Shown here: positions 19,383-27,952 of the stretch, one piece after another
Layout of the letters: each line of letters opens with the position of its first letter
How positions within the stretch are numbered: position 1 is the first letter of the stretch
Notes under the pieces: model-generated
Told to the model about the DNA's origin: nothing
The model's input: only the letters and a program-made list of their open reading frames with translations
Databases searched by the model: none
Program-made: the position numbers and the translations under genes
Assembly (NCBI RefSeq): GCF_002150735.1
Contig: NZ_MUKA01000023.1
Span: 319 to 64,318, forward strand
Source of the DNA: Streptomyces africanus
GTDB lineage: Bacteria; Actinomycetota; Actinomycetes; Streptomycetales; Streptomycetaceae
DNA length: 64,000 nt
Direction: 5' to 3'

Positions 19383-20843
19383 ATGGCGCCCATGCCTGAG
19401 CTCAGCCCCCGCCGCCGCATGCTGGTGCTCGCGATCTGCTGCATGAGCCTGCTGATCGTGAGCCTGGACAACACGGTCCTGAACGTGGCCCTGCCGTCGA
19501 TGCAGCAGGATCTGCACGCGAGTACGTCCGGCCTCCAGTGGACGATCGACGCCTACACCCTGGTCCTGGCCTCGCTGCTGATGCTCGCGGGCTCCACGGC
19601 CGACCGGATCGGCCGCAAGCGGGTCTTCATGGCGGGCCTGGTGGTCTTCACCCTCGGCTCGGTGCTGTGCTCCCTGGCGCCGAATCTCGAAGCGCTGGTC
19701 GCCTTCCGGATGGTGCAGGCCGTGGGCGGCTCGATGCTGAACCCGGTCGCCATGTCGATCATCACCAACACCTTCACCGACCCGCGCGAGCGGGCCCGGG
19801 CGATCGGCGTGTGGGGCGCGGTCGTCGGTATATCGATGGCCGCCGGCCCGCTGGTCGGCGGCCTCCTGGTCGAGTCGGTCGGCTGGCGCTCGATCTTCTG
19901 GATCAACCTGCCGGTGGGCCTGGTGGCCCTGCTCCTCACCCTGCGCTTCGTCCCCGAGTCCCGCGCACCGAGGGCCCGCCGCCCGGACCCGGTCGGGCAG
20001 CTCCTGGTGATCGCGCTGTTCGGCACGCTCACGTACGCGATCATCGAGGCGCCGAGCACGCCGTTCACCTCCACGGCCCTGCCGGCCGCTGTCGCCCTGG
20101 CCGCGCTGACCGGACTGCTGTGGTACGAACCGCGCCGCGCGCAGCCGCTGATCGACCTGCGCTTCTTCCGCTCGGCGCCGTTCAGCGGAGCCACGGTCAT
20201 CGCGATCAGCGCGTTCGCCGCACTCGGCGGCTTCCTGTTCCTGTCCACGCTGTACCTGCAGAACGTCCGCGGCCTGAACGCCCTGGAGGCGGGTCTGTGG
20301 ATGCTGCCGATGGCGGCCCCGACCTTCCTGTGCGCCCCGCTCTCCGGCCGTCTGGTCGGCAGCCGGGGCCCGCGTGTGCCGCTGCTGATCGCGGGCTGCG
20401 CGATGACGGTCAGCGGCATCCTCTTCGCCGCGTTCGAGGCCGAGACCTCGAACGCCACCCTCGTCGCGGGGTACGTCCTGTTCGGCATCGGCTTCGGCTT
20501 CGTCAACGCGCCGATCACCAACACGGCGGTCTCCGGCATGCCGCGCGCCCAGGCGGGCGTCGCCGCGGCCGTCGCCTCGACGAGCCGTCAGCTCGGCCAG
20601 ACGCTCGGCGTCGCGGTGGTGGGCGCGGTGCTCGCCTCCGGCGTGGGTGCGTCCCCGTACCGCGAGATGTTCGTGCCGGCCGCGCGGCCGGGCTGGTGGA
20701 TCATCGCGGCGTGCGGGTTCGCGGTGCTGGTGCTGGGGGCCGTGAGCAGTGGGCGGTGGGCTCGGGGGACCGCCGAGCGGACGGCCGAGAGGCTGGAGGC
20801 GGCGGAGGTGCGGGATGTGGTGGCAGCTGCGGAGCGTGCCTAG
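19383..20843 (+). CDS. DHA2-family (14-TM) MFS efflux transporter
   Basis: A 486-residue drug/proton antiporter of the EmrB/QacA type. The first helix is followed by SLDNTVLNVALPSMQQDL, the motif D1 of DHA2 proteins; the loop 2-3 motif A is STADRIGRKRVFMAG; and motif C-like GISMAAGPLVGGLLVESVGWRSIFWINLP follows. Fourteen helices are predicted and both termini are cytoplasmic. The start could be ATG 19383 or 19392. The gene is divergent from dusB with 69 bases between. Its stop overlaps that of the XRE regulator gene. The substrate is unknown. Confidence 0.92.
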   Translation: MAPMPELSPRRRMLVLAICCMSLLIVSLDNTVLNVALPSMQQDLHASTSGLQWTIDAYTLVLASLLMLAGSTADRIGRKRVFMAGLVVFTLGSVLCSLAPNLEALVAFRMVQAVGGSMLNPVAMSIITNTFTDPRERARAIGVWGAVVGISMAAGPLVGGLLVESVGWRSIFWINLPVGLVALLLTLRFVPESRAPRARRPDPVGQLLVIALFGTLTYAIIEAPSTPFTSTALPAAVALAALTGLLWYEPRRAQPLIDLRFFRSAPFSGATVIAISAFAALGGFLFLSTLYLQNVRGLNALEAGLWMLPMAAPTFLCAPLSGRLVGSRGPRVPLLIAGCAMTVSGILFAAFEAETSNATLVAGYVLFGIGFGFVNAPITNTAVSGMPRAQAGVAAAVASTSRQLGQTLGVAVVGAVLASGVGASPYREMFVPAARPGWWIIAACGFAVLVLGAVSSGRWARGTAERTAERLEAAEVRDVVAAAERA

Positions 20844-21781
20844 CCGCGGGTGAGTTGGGGCCGGGCGCGCAGTTCCCCGCGCCCCTGGCGGTCGGTCTCT
20901 CTGCTCAGCGCTATGGCTTGCAGCCTCTCCAGGCGCTCTCGCGAGTCCTGGTCCGCCGGGACGTACGTGACGATCCGCGGGCCCGTCCCCGGCGTCAGCC
21001 AGAAGTCCGCGTGGTCGACGGTGATGCGGCCGACGTGGCGGTTGAGGAACTCCTTGCGCTTGGTGCGGTGGGCGACGACCTCATGGCGGTCCCAGGCCGC
21101 GCGGAAGGCGGGAGACTCCGTGCGCAGGCGCTTCAGGAGCATCGTCCAGGCGGGCTCGGCGAGATGGCCGGCCATCGCGGCCCGGAAGCGCGCGGCCATC
21201 AGCCGCTGCGTCTCCTCCAGGTGCACGATCGACGACTGCCACTCGGCGTGCGTGTAGGACAGGACCATGCAGTTGCGGTCCTCGGGCGGCACCGCGTCCA
21301 GGTCGCACAGCAGCAGCCCGTACGTGCGGTTGTGGGCGAGGATGTCGTACCGGCTGTTCTGCAGGCACGCCGGGAACGGCTCGACCTGCTCCAGCAGCGC
21401 CCGCATCGCCGGCGTGACCGACGGGCACGTGGTCGCCGGCGTCGGGTCGGCGGCCCCGGCCAGCCGGAAGAGGTGGGCGCGCTCGCTGGGGTCGAGCAGC
21501 AGCGCGCGGGCCAGCGCGTCGAGGACCTGGACGGAGACCTGGATGTCCCGGGCCTGCTCCAGCCACGTGTACCAGGTGACGCCCACCGCGGAGAGCTGGG
21601 CGACCTCCTCGCGGCGCAGCCCGGGCGTACGGCGCCGGCGGCCGCGGGGCAGGCCGACCTGCTCGGGGGCGATCCGCTCCCGGCGGCTGCGCAGGAACGC
21701 CGCCAGTTCGTGCCGCCGGACGTCCGCGTCGCCGGACGCCTCGGGCGGGTGGGCCGCTGTCTCCTGGGCCATGGTCGTCAT
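20840..21781 (-). CDS. XRE-family regulator with MmyB-like ligand domain
   Basis: A 313-residue regulator. The N-terminal helix-turn-helix region (about residues 22-90) reads LAAFLRSRRERIAPEQVGLP, RRTPGLRREEVAQLSAVGVT, WYTWLEQ, a layout typical of the MmyB-type group in actinomycetes. The C-terminal about 190 residues match the MmyB-like ligand-binding (PAS-like) domain (YDILAHNRTY, NCMVLSYTHAEWQ). Such genes usually lie beside an oxidoreductase or transporter that they control. The best candidate here is the MFS gene at 21883, divergent across 101 bases that contain palindromic sites. The last residues are encoded by the dispersed repeat at 20863. Confidence 0.9.
   Translation of the reverse strand: MTTMAQETAAHPPEASGDADVRRHELAAFLRSRRERIAPEQVGLPRGRRRRTPGLRREEVAQLSAVGVTWYTWLEQARDIQVSVQVLDALARALLLDPSERAHLFRLAGAADPTPATTCPSVTPAMRALLEQVEPFPACLQNSRYDILAHNRTYGLLLCDLDAVPPEDRNCMVLSYTHAEWQSSIVHLEETQRLMAARFRAAMAGHLAEPAWTMLLKRLRTESPAFRAAWDRHEVVAHRTKRKEFLNRHVGRITVDHADFWLTPGTGPRIVTYVPADQDSRERLERLQAIALSRETDRQGRGELRARPQLTRG
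20863..20884. repeat. Streptomyces-type GC-rich hairpin repeat (GGGCGCG...CGCGCCC)
   Basis: GGGCGCG (20863-20869) and CGCGCCC (20878-20884) enclose CAGTTCCC. This unit, with the core GCAGTTCCCCGCGCCCC, is as I recall one of the commonest dispersed intergenic repeats in Streptomyces genomes, typically at gene ends. Here it sits 20 bases after the MFS stop and lies inside the last codons of the convergent XRE gene, so it may serve as the MFS terminator while encoding the XRE C-terminus. Confidence 0.65.
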
Positions 21782-21827
21782 ACCCTTCAGCCTGCCGCCT
21801 CCCGGACCCTGTTTCCAGGTGGTGTCA

Positions 21828-21856
21828 CTACCAGGATAAGGACACTCTGGTACCAG
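21828..21856. promoter_or_regulatory. Probable operator between XRE regulator and MFS gene
   Basis: CTGGTACCAG (21847-21856) is a perfect 10-base palindrome, and a further TACCAG half-site at 21829-21834 lies in inverted orientation to CTGGTA (21847-21852). A CCAGGTGG sequence is also present near 21815. The sites lie 26-55 bases before the MFS start and about 50-75 bases before the regulator start, where an autoregulatory XRE protein would bind. Confidence 0.5.
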
Positions 21857-21882
21857 TCTGGGCGCCGCCGCAGGCTGATGAC

Positions 21883-23316
21883 GTGACCACGGAATCCCTC
21901 ACTTCACGTCCCGTCCGCTCCCCCGCCGCCCCGGCTCCCGTGCTCGGCGGGCTCGGACTGTTCACGGTGCTGCTGGCCGCGGCACTCCCGCTCATCGACT
22001 TCTTCATCGTGAACGTCGCCCTGCCCACCATCGGCGCCGACCTCGCCGCGAGCGAGTCGGTCCTCGAACTTGTCGTCGCCGGCTACGGGGTGTCGTACGC
22101 CGTCCTGCTGGTCCTCGGCGGACGGCTCGGTGACCTGTTCGGCCGGCGGCGGCTGTTCCTCGTCGGCATGGCCGCCTTCGGGCTGACCTCGCTGGCGTGC
22201 GGACTGGCGCCCGGCGCCTGGTCGCTGGTCGCGGCCCGGGTCGCACAGGGCGCGTCGGCCGCCGCGATGCTGCCGCAGGTGCTGGCCACCATCCAGGCGA
22301 CCACGACCGGCCCCCGGCGGGCGAAGGCCATGGGCCTGTACGGCGCCACCGCCGGGCTGTCCATGGTGGCCGGGCAGATCCTCGGCGGGGTCCTGGTGGC
22401 CGCCGACATCGCGGGGACCGGCTGGCGGTCGGTGTTCCTCGTCAACGTGCCGGTCGTCCTCGCCGGGCTGGTCCTGGCCGCCCGCGCGGTCCCCGAGACC
22501 CGCTCCACGCGCCCGGAGCCGGTCGACGTCCCGGGCACGGTCCTGCTGGCGGCCTCGCTCCTCACGCTGCTCGTCCCGCTCACCGAGGGCCGGGCGGCGG
22601 GCTGGCCGCTGTGGACCTGGCTGTCGCTGGTGGCTTTCCCGTTCGCGGCGGCGGCGTTCTTCCTGGTGGAGCGGCGGGCCGACCGCGAGGGCCGGACGCC
22701 GCTGGTGCCGCCGAGTCTGTTCGCGCTCGTCTCCCTGCGCCGCGGGCTGCTGCTGGTGCTGCCGTTCTCGATCGGCTTCAGCGGCTTCATGTTCGTGATC
22801 GCGGTGGCGTTGCAGCAGGGCGCCGGCCTCGACCCGGTCGCCGCGGGCCTGGCGCTCGCGCCGCTGGCGGTGGTGTTCTTCGTCTTCTCGCTGCTGGGCC
22901 CGCGGCTGGTCACCCGGTACGGCACGCGGGTGGTGACGGCGGGCGCCGCGCTCCAGGGCCTGGGCCTGGCGCTGATGGCACTGGCCGCCTGGCGCTTCTG
23001 GCCGCACCTCGGCTTCGTCGAGCTGCTCCCGGGGGCGGCGGTCGCGGGCGCGGGGCAGGCGCTGCAACTCCCCGTCATCTACCGGGTCATCCTCTCCGAG
23101 GTGCCGGCCGCCCGCGCCGGTGTCGGCAGCGGCGTGATGATCACCACTCAGCAGTCGGCGCTGGCCCTCGGGGTGGCGACCCTGGGCACGCTGTTCCTGT
23201 CCCTGGTCCCGGGGATGGGCATGCGGGACGCCCTGGTCACGACGCTGCTGGTGCAGCTCGCCGGAGTGGTGCTGACCGGCCTGCTGAGTCTCCGGCTGCC
23301 GCGCACGGTCGCTTGA
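21883..23316 (+). CDS. DHA2-family MFS transporter
   Basis: A 477-residue MFS exporter. The first helix leads into IDFFIVNVALPTIGADL (motif D1), GGRLGDLFGRRRLFLVGM is motif A, and GLYGATAGLSMVAGQILGG resembles motif C. About 14 helices are predicted. It is divergent from the XRE regulator, which probably represses it in the absence of a ligand. The start is GTG. A second DHA2 exporter sits on the other side of the regulator, and their sequences differ clearly, so this is not a recent tandem duplication. Confidence 0.91.
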   Translation: MTTESLTSRPVRSPAAPAPVLGGLGLFTVLLAAALPLIDFFIVNVALPTIGADLAASESVLELVVAGYGVSYAVLLVLGGRLGDLFGRRRLFLVGMAAFGLTSLACGLAPGAWSLVAARVAQGASAAAMLPQVLATIQATTTGPRRAKAMGLYGATAGLSMVAGQILGGVLVAADIAGTGWRSVFLVNVPVVLAGLVLAARAVPETRSTRPEPVDVPGTVLLAASLLTLLVPLTEGRAAGWPLWTWLSLVAFPFAAAAFFLVERRADREGRTPLVPPSLFALVSLRRGLLLVLPFSIGFSGFMFVIAVALQQGAGLDPVAAGLALAPLAVVFFVFSLLGPRLVTRYGTRVVTAGAALQGLGLALMALAAWRFWPHLGFVELLPGAAVAGAGQALQLPVIYRVILSEVPAARAGVGSGVMITTQQSALALGVATLGTLFLSLVPGMGMRDALVTTLLVQLAGVVLTGLLSLRLPRTVA

Positions 23317-23432
23317 GGTATCTCACGGCCTGATAACTCGCGTCCGGGAAAACCCTGTTGATGTTGGTCTTGCAGCACACTCCTTGCTGCGAGCGGACCG
23401 GATCCGCCGGATTCCTGGACGCGGGAGACGTC

Positions 23433-23639
23433 ATGGCGCAGAGCGACACCAGCAAGGTCAGCCGCTGGGACCAGCACGGCCGGGAGCATGTCGTGCGGGT
23501 GCGGCGCACGGGCGTGCAGCGCACCATCAGATGCGACACCTGCGGCTGGCGCAGAGGCGCCCAGTTCCTGCCCTGGCTGAAGGCCGAGGAGCACCTGGCG
23601 GAGGCCCACCAGGCGACGGTGGACCCGACGGCGGCGTGA
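23433..23639 (+). CDS. Small protein with a CxxC motif
   Basis: A 68-residue protein of unknown function: MAQSDTSKVSRWDQHGREH, then a basic region, TIRCDTCGWRRGAQFLPW with a single CxxC, and a helical tail containing EEHLAEAHQA whose two His could complete a zinc site (Cys2His2-like). The ATG at 23433 with GGGAG 5 bases upstream is chosen over an in-frame start at 23358. It may be a minimal zinc-ribbon DNA- or protein-binding factor. It is flanked by the MFS gene and a convergent GNAT gene. Confidence 0.65.
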   Translation: MAQSDTSKVSRWDQHGREHVVRVRRTGVQRTIRCDTCGWRRGAQFLPWLKAEEHLAEAHQATVDPTAA

Positions 23640-23658
23640 ACGGCCGGACGGGCTTGCC

Positions 23659-24525
23659 CTAGTAGAGGATCGAGGGCAGGTACGCCCCGTCGGGCTCGTT
23701 GTAGAGGCCGATGGTCATCAGGCTCATCAGCTGCACGACCTTGAGGCCGTTGGACAGGCACCACCTCAGCAGCACGCTGTCGCTCGCGGGGACCAGGATG
23801 CCCGGGCCCGCGAACTGCGGGGCCGCCGCGATCAGGGCCTGGAGGTCCGGGGTGGTCTCGCCGACGGCGTGCGCGAAGAAGGCCAGGTCGGTGGCGTACC
23901 CGGTGACGCGTCCCGCGCGCTCGACGACCCGGGCGGTGCCCTGTTCGAGCCCGTCGGCGACCTCGCCGCCCCGGTCGACGCCGTGGACCTGCCGGCACAC
24001 GTCGTCGCAGGCGCCGAGGTCCGCGTCCGTGGCCTCCCGCACGACGTAGCCGGGCAGCGCCCGCCCGATCGGCGGGCCCTGCACACAGGCCACCGTGGCC
24101 CGGTGGACGAAGCCCAGGCTGACGTACAGCGAGAACGACCTGTTGTGGTAGCCGCTCTGCAGGAGCCGGATGCCCGGCGCCCCGCGCTCGTCGGCGCGCT
24201 CCATCACGTCCCGCATCAGACCGCGGCCCACACCCGCGTTCTGCACGGCGGGGTCGACGGTGACGGGCCCGACCCCGACGACGGCCGAGCGTTCGTCGAG
24301 GAAGTTGCTGCCCACGATCCGCCCGTCGAGCTCGGCGACGACACTGTAGAAACCGGGGTGCGTCAGGGCTCCCTCGATCACCGCCACACCCACGTCGGGG
24401 CTCGGGATGTCAGGTGGGAACGCGTGCTCCCCGGCGATGCCGGCGAAGGCCTCGTAGCAGATCCTGCCGCACTCCGCGGCATCGTCCGCGGTGCCCGGAC
24501 GCAGTATGAGATCCACGATCGCCAT
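23659..24525 (-). CDS. GNAT-family N-acetyltransferase
   Basis: A 288-residue protein. The N-terminal GNAT domain (about residues 5-150) includes LRPGTADDAAECGRICYEAF, VGPVTVDPAVQNAGVGRGLM, where QNAGVGRG is the acetyl-CoA pyrophosphate loop, and NRSFSLYVSLGF. The C-terminal half (YVVREATDADLGACDDVCRQ onwards) looks like a second, degenerate acetyltransferase-fold module. The substrate is unknown. The ATG at 24525 has AAGGGG almost touching it. It is downstream of the TetR gene on the same strand. Confidence 0.85.
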   Translation of the reverse strand: MAIVDLILRPGTADDAAECGRICYEAFAGIAGEHAFPPDIPSPDVGVAVIEGALTHPGFYSVVAELDGRIVGSNFLDERSAVVGVGPVTVDPAVQNAGVGRGLMRDVMERADERGAPGIRLLQSGYHNRSFSLYVSLGFVHRATVACVQGPPIGRALPGYVVREATDADLGACDDVCRQVHGVDRGGEVADGLEQGTARVVERAGRVTGYATDLAFFAHAVGETTPDLQALIAAAPQFAGPGILVPASDSVLLRWCLSNGLKVVQLMSLMTIGLYNEPDGAYLPSILY

Positions 24526-24611
24526 CCCCTTCTCAGCGCCCCCGCGCGGCGACCCACCCCTTCCCATCCTGTGCCTCTCCCTGCCGGGGCGCACTCGGCA
24601 CGGCGGTCCTC

Positions 24612-25202
24612 TCAGGCCCGCAGCGCCCGGACCAGCAGGTCCATGACCGCCGTGAAGTCCGCCTCGATGCCGGGCTCTTCCCACTCCCGGGCGTAGCAGG
24701 GGTCGTGGAAGCGCCCCGTGGCGTGGAAGAGGGCCAGGGCGGTCGTCCCGGGGCCGGCGCCGGCGGCGAAGGCGCCGGACTCGACGCCCGCCTCGACGAT
24801 CCGGGTCAGCTGGCCGGTCAGGTCGGCGATGTGCTCGCGCACCACCGTGCCGTTCTCGCCGGTGAGGACCATGTACGTGGCGAACAGCTCCGGATCCTCG
24901 CCCGCCTTGCGGCGCTTCGCGGCGAACAGCGTGGCGAGCCAGTCCCGCAGCCGGGCCTCCGGGTCGCGGTCAGCGGCGACGATCCCGGCCAGTTCCCCGG
25001 ACGTGCGGTCCAGCCAGCGCTTGGTGACGGCCTCGCGCAGCGCCGCCTTGGTGCGGAAGTGGCGGTAGACGCTGCCGTGGCTGACGCCGAGCGCGCGGGC
25101 CACGTCCACCACGGTGGCCTTGGCCGGGCCGTGCCGGCGCAGCACCTCCTCGGTCGCCTCGAGGATGCGCTCGGCGGTCAGGATCTCGCTGGTCGGTGCC
25201 AT
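24612..25202 (-). CDS. TetR-family transcriptional regulator
   Basis: A 196-residue TetR repressor. The HTH lies in the first 60 residues (TAERILEATEEVLRRHGPAK, VVDVARALGVSHGSVYRHF, RTKAALREAV). The C-terminal ligand domain is helical. It lies 26 bases downstream of the aldo/keto reductase gene and is probably co-transcribed with it. The perfect inverted repeat in that gene's promoter (26250-26285) is a good candidate for its own operator, giving autoregulation of the pair. Confidence 0.92.
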   Translation of the reverse strand: MAPTSEILTAERILEATEEVLRRHGPAKATVVDVARALGVSHGSVYRHFRTKAALREAVTKRWLDRTSGELAGIVAADRDPEARLRDWLATLFAAKRRKAGEDPELFATYMVLTGENGTVVREHIADLTGQLTRIVEAGVESGAFAAGAGPGTTALALFHATGRFHDPCYAREWEEPGIEADFTAVMDLLVRALRA

Positions 25203-25228
25203 GCCCCTGACCGTACCCGGAGCCCGGT

Positions 25229-26233
25229 TCAGCTCTCGAGGTGTGCCATCTGGGCCGCCGGGTAGCGGTCGCCGGCGGCGGCGCCGGGCGGTACGGCCTC
25301 CTCGATCGCGGCCAGGTCGGCCGCCTCCAGCGAGACGTCCAGCGCGCCCAGGGCCTCCGTGAGCCGGTCGCGGCGGCGGGCGCCGACCAGGGGCACGATG
25401 TCCTCGCCGCGGGCGAGCACCCAGGCGATGGCGATCTGCGCGACGCTGACGCCCTTCTGCTCGGCGATCTTCCGCAGCGCCTCGACGAGGTTCAGGTTGT
25501 GCCGGAGGTTGTCCCCCTGGAAGCGCGGCGACATCGCCCGGAAGTCGCCGGCGCCGAGCTGCCGGTCGGCGGTGAAGTGCCCGGAGATCAGACCCCGGGA
25601 GAGCACGCCGTACGCCGTGATGCCGATGCCCAGCTCGCGCGTGGTGGGGAGGATCTCGTCCTCGATGCCGCGCGAGATGAGCGAGTACTCGATCTGGAGG
25701 TCGGAGATCGGCGCGGTGGCGGCGGCCCGCCGGATCGTCTCGGCGCCGACCTCGCTGAGGCCGATGTGCCGCACGTATCCCTTCTCGACCAGTTCCGCGA
25801 TCGCGCCGACCGTCTCCTCGATCGGCACGTCGGGGTCGAGGCGGGCGATGCGGTAGACGTCGATGTGGTCGACGCCGAGCCGCTGGAGGGAGTACGCGGC
25901 GAAGTTCCGCACGGCGGCGGGCCGGCCGTCGTAGCCGGACCAGCCGCCGTCCGGGCCGCGCAGGGCGCCGAACTTCACACTGACCAGGGCCTGTTCACGC
26001 CGGGCGGCGGGGGCCGTGCGCAGGGCCTCGCCGATCAGCATCTCGTTGTGGCCCATGCCGTAGAAATCGCCGGTGTCGAGCAGGGTGACGCCCGCTTCGA
26101 GCGCCGCGTGGATGGTCGCGACGGACTCGGCCCGGTCCGCCTCGCCGTACAGCGCGGACATGCCCATGCAGCCGAGGCCGAGGGCGGAGACCTGGGGGCC
26201 GGTGGTTCCGAGGGGTCGGGTTCGCATCGTCAT
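25229..26233 (-). CDS. Aldo/keto reductase
   Basis: A 334-residue NADPH-dependent oxidoreductase of the AKR (YakC/auxin-induced) group. Markers are LGLGCMGMSALYG, TLLDTGDFYGMGHNEMLIG with the catalytic Asp and Tyr, the Lys in ALVSVKFG, and VDHIDVYRIARLDP; the His usually found at the end of that strand is replaced, as in many of this subgroup. The C-terminal IVPLVGARRRDRLTEALGAL is the cofactor-binding segment. Start ATG 26233 is preferred; ATG 26227 is possible. The promoter is spanned by the 36-bp inverted repeat. Confidence 0.92.
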   Translation of the reverse strand: MTMRTRPLGTTGPQVSALGLGCMGMSALYGEADRAESVATIHAALEAGVTLLDTGDFYGMGHNEMLIGEALRTAPAARREQALVSVKFGALRGPDGGWSGYDGRPAAVRNFAAYSLQRLGVDHIDVYRIARLDPDVPIEETVGAIAELVEKGYVRHIGLSEVGAETIRRAAATAPISDLQIEYSLISRGIEDEILPTTRELGIGITAYGVLSRGLISGHFTADRQLGAGDFRAMSPRFQGDNLRHNLNLVEALRKIAEQKGVSVAQIAIAWVLARGEDIVPLVGARRRDRLTEALGALDVSLEAADLAAIEEAVPPGAAAGDRYPAAQMAHLES

Positions 26234-26249
26234 GCCATCCACTGTGGCA

Positions 26250-26285
26250 TGACAGCTGACAGATTTCAATATCTGTCAGCTGTCA
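26250..26285. promoter_or_regulatory. Perfect 15-bp inverted repeat, probable TetR operator
   Basis: TGACAGCTGACAGAT (26250-26264) and ATCTGTCAGCTGTCA (26271-26285) are exact complements with a TTCAAT spacer. Each arm contains two TGACAG units, so the 36 bases could bind two dimers. The element ends 16 bases before the aldo/keto reductase start, overlapping where its promoter must be. Confidence 0.75.
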
Positions 26286-26326
26286 CCCAGTGCCCGGCGT
26301 GGCGACGACGACGAAAGGCGTGAAAA

Positions 26327-26368
26327 CGCCGGTGCCGGGCCCCTCCGCGGAGGAACCCGGCACCGGCG
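26327..26368 (-). terminator. Intrinsic terminator of glyS
   Basis: CGCCGGTGCCGGG (26327-26339) and CCCGGCACCGGCG (26356-26368) form a perfect 13-bp stem, and the loop contains a smaller CCTCCGCGGAGG palindrome. On the minus strand it begins 16 bases after the glyS stop and is followed by TTTTC. Confidence 0.8.
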
Positions 26369-26384
26369 TGCGCAGAAGAGGCGA

Positions 26385-27767
26385 TCAGCAGCCGACCAGG
26401 CGGGCCGCCAGGTAGCCCTCGATCTGGTCGAGGGAGACGCGCTCCTGCTTCATGGAGTCGCGCTCGCGCACGGTGACCGCGTTGTCCTCCAGGGTGTCGA
26501 AGTCGACGGTCACGCAGAACGGCGTACCGATCTCGTCCTGGCGGCGGTAGCGGCGGCCGATCGCGCCGGCGTCGTCGAACTCGATGTTCCAGTGCTGGCG
26601 CAGCGCCTGGGCGAGGCCCTTGGCCTTCGGGGAGAGCTCCGGGTTCCGGGACAGCGGGAGCACCGCGACCTTCACCGGGGACAGGCGCGGGTCGAGGCGC
26701 AGCACCGTGCGCTTCTCCATCTTGCCCTTGGCGTTGGGCGCCTCGTCCTCGATGTAGGCGTCCAGGAGGAACGCCAGCATCGCGCGGCCGACACCGGCCG
26801 CGGGCTCGATGACGTACGGGGTCCAGCGCTCGCCGGCCTCCTGGTCGAAGTAGGTGAGGTCCTGGCCGGAGGCCTTGGAGTGGGCGCCGAGGTCGTAGTC
26901 CGTGCGGTTGGCGACGCCCTCCAGCTCGCCCCACTCGCTGCCGCCGAAGTTGAAGCGGTACTCGATGTCGGCGGTGCGCTTGGAGTAGTGGGAGAGCTTC
27001 TCCTTGGGGTGCTCGTACCAGCGCATGTTCTCTTCACGCAGGCCGAGACCGGTGTACCAGTTCCAGCGCTGCTCCATCCAGTACTCCTGCCACTTCTCGT
27101 CCTCGCCCGGCTTGACGAAGAACTCCATCTCCATCTGCTCGAACTCGCGGGTGCGGAAGATGAAGTTGCCGGGCGTGATCTCGTTGCGGAAGGACTTGCC
27201 CATCTGGGCGATGCCGAACGGCGGCTTGCGGCGGGAGGTGGTCTGCACCTGGGAGAAGTTGGTGAAGATGCCCTGGGCGGTCTCGGGCCGCAGGTAGGCG
27301 ATGGAGCCGGAGTCCTGCGTCGGGCCGAGGTGCGTGGACAGCAGGCCCGAGAACTGCTTGGGCTCCGTGAACTGGCCCTTGTTGCCGCAGTTGGGGCAGT
27401 TGACGTCGGCCAGGCCGTTCTCCGGCGGGCGGTTGTGCTTGGCCTCGTAGGCCTCCTCCAGGTGGTCCGCGCGGAACCGCTTGTGGCAGGAGGTGCACTC
27501 GGTCAGCGGGTCCGTGAAGGTGGCGACGTGGCCGGAGGCGACCCAGACCTCGGGGGCCAGGATCACGGACGAGTCGATACCGACGACGTCCTCGCGCGAC
27601 GTCACCATGTAGCGCCACCACTGGCGCTTGAGGTTCTCCTTGAGCTCGACACCCAGGGGGCCGTAGTCCCAAGCGGCGCGCTGACCGCCGTAGATCTCAC
27701 TACAGGGGAATACGAAGCCACGGCGCTTGCTCAGGCTGACGATGGTGTCGATCTTGTCGGCGGCCAC
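26385..27767 (-). CDS. glyS: Glycyl-tRNA synthetase (single-chain, alpha2 type)
   Basis: A 460-residue class II aminoacyl-tRNA synthetase that charges tRNA-Gly. Seen are the N-terminal [18 protein letters not shown], the zinc-binding region with CTSCHKRF and [22 protein letters not shown] and the class II motif 2 FRNEITP, plus the C-terminal anticodon-binding domain ([14 protein letters not shown]). The size fits the eukaryote/Gram-positive-type homodimer. The start is GTG (27767) with GAAGAGAG upstream. A perfect hairpin terminator follows. Confidence 0.97.
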   Translation of the reverse strand: MAADKIDTIVSLSKRRGFVFPCSEIYGGQRAAWDYGPLGVELKENLKRQWWRYMVTSREDVVGIDSSVILAPEVWVASGHVATFTDPLTECTSCHKRFRADHLEEAYEAKHNRPPENGLADVNCPNCGNKGQFTEPKQFSGLLSTHLGPTQDSGSIAYLRPETAQGIFTNFSQVQTTSRRKPPFGIAQMGKSFRNEITPGNFIFRTREFEQMEMEFFVKPGEDEKWQEYWMEQRWNWYTGLGLREENMRWYEHPKEKLSHYSKRTADIEYRFNFGGSEWGELEGVANRTDYDLGAHSKASGQDLTYFDQEAGERWTPYVIEPAAGVGRAMLAFLLDAYIEDEAPNAKGKMEKRTVLRLDPRLSPVKVAVLPLSRNPELSPKAKGLAQALRQHWNIEFDDAGAIGRRYRRQDEIGTPFCVTVDFDTLEDNAVTVRERDSMKQERVSLDQIEGYLAARLVGC

Positions 27768-27914
27768 GGTGCTCTCTTCATTACGACGACGGGCGACGAA
27801 GCGAGTTGCTTCCAGCGAATGACTCAGGTTACCGGCGGGGGCGCCCCCTCAATCAAATCGCTCCCCCTCCCGCGACCGCCAGACCCCGTCCCCGGAACCC
27901 GCTCAGCTGGTTTG

Positions 27915-27944
27915 TTGACAACGGTTTCCATATTTGATGAAAAT
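27915..27944 (+). promoter_or_regulatory. znuA promoter
   Basis: TTGACA at 27915-27920 is a consensus -35 hexamer. At 18 bases spacing GAAAAT (27939-27944) serves as a weak -10. This places the transcription start about at the znuA ATG (27952), so the mRNA is probably leaderless. Confidence 0.6.
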
Positions 27945-27952
27945 GAGTGTCA
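27938..27952. promoter_or_regulatory. Zur box over the znuA start
   Basis: TGAAAATGAGTGTCA matches the actinobacterial Zur-box consensus as I recall it (near TGAAAATGATTTTCA) at 13 of 15 positions, with conserved TGA...TCA ends. It overlaps the -10 region and the first base of the znuA start codon, so zinc-loaded Zur would block initiation. Confidence 0.75.
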
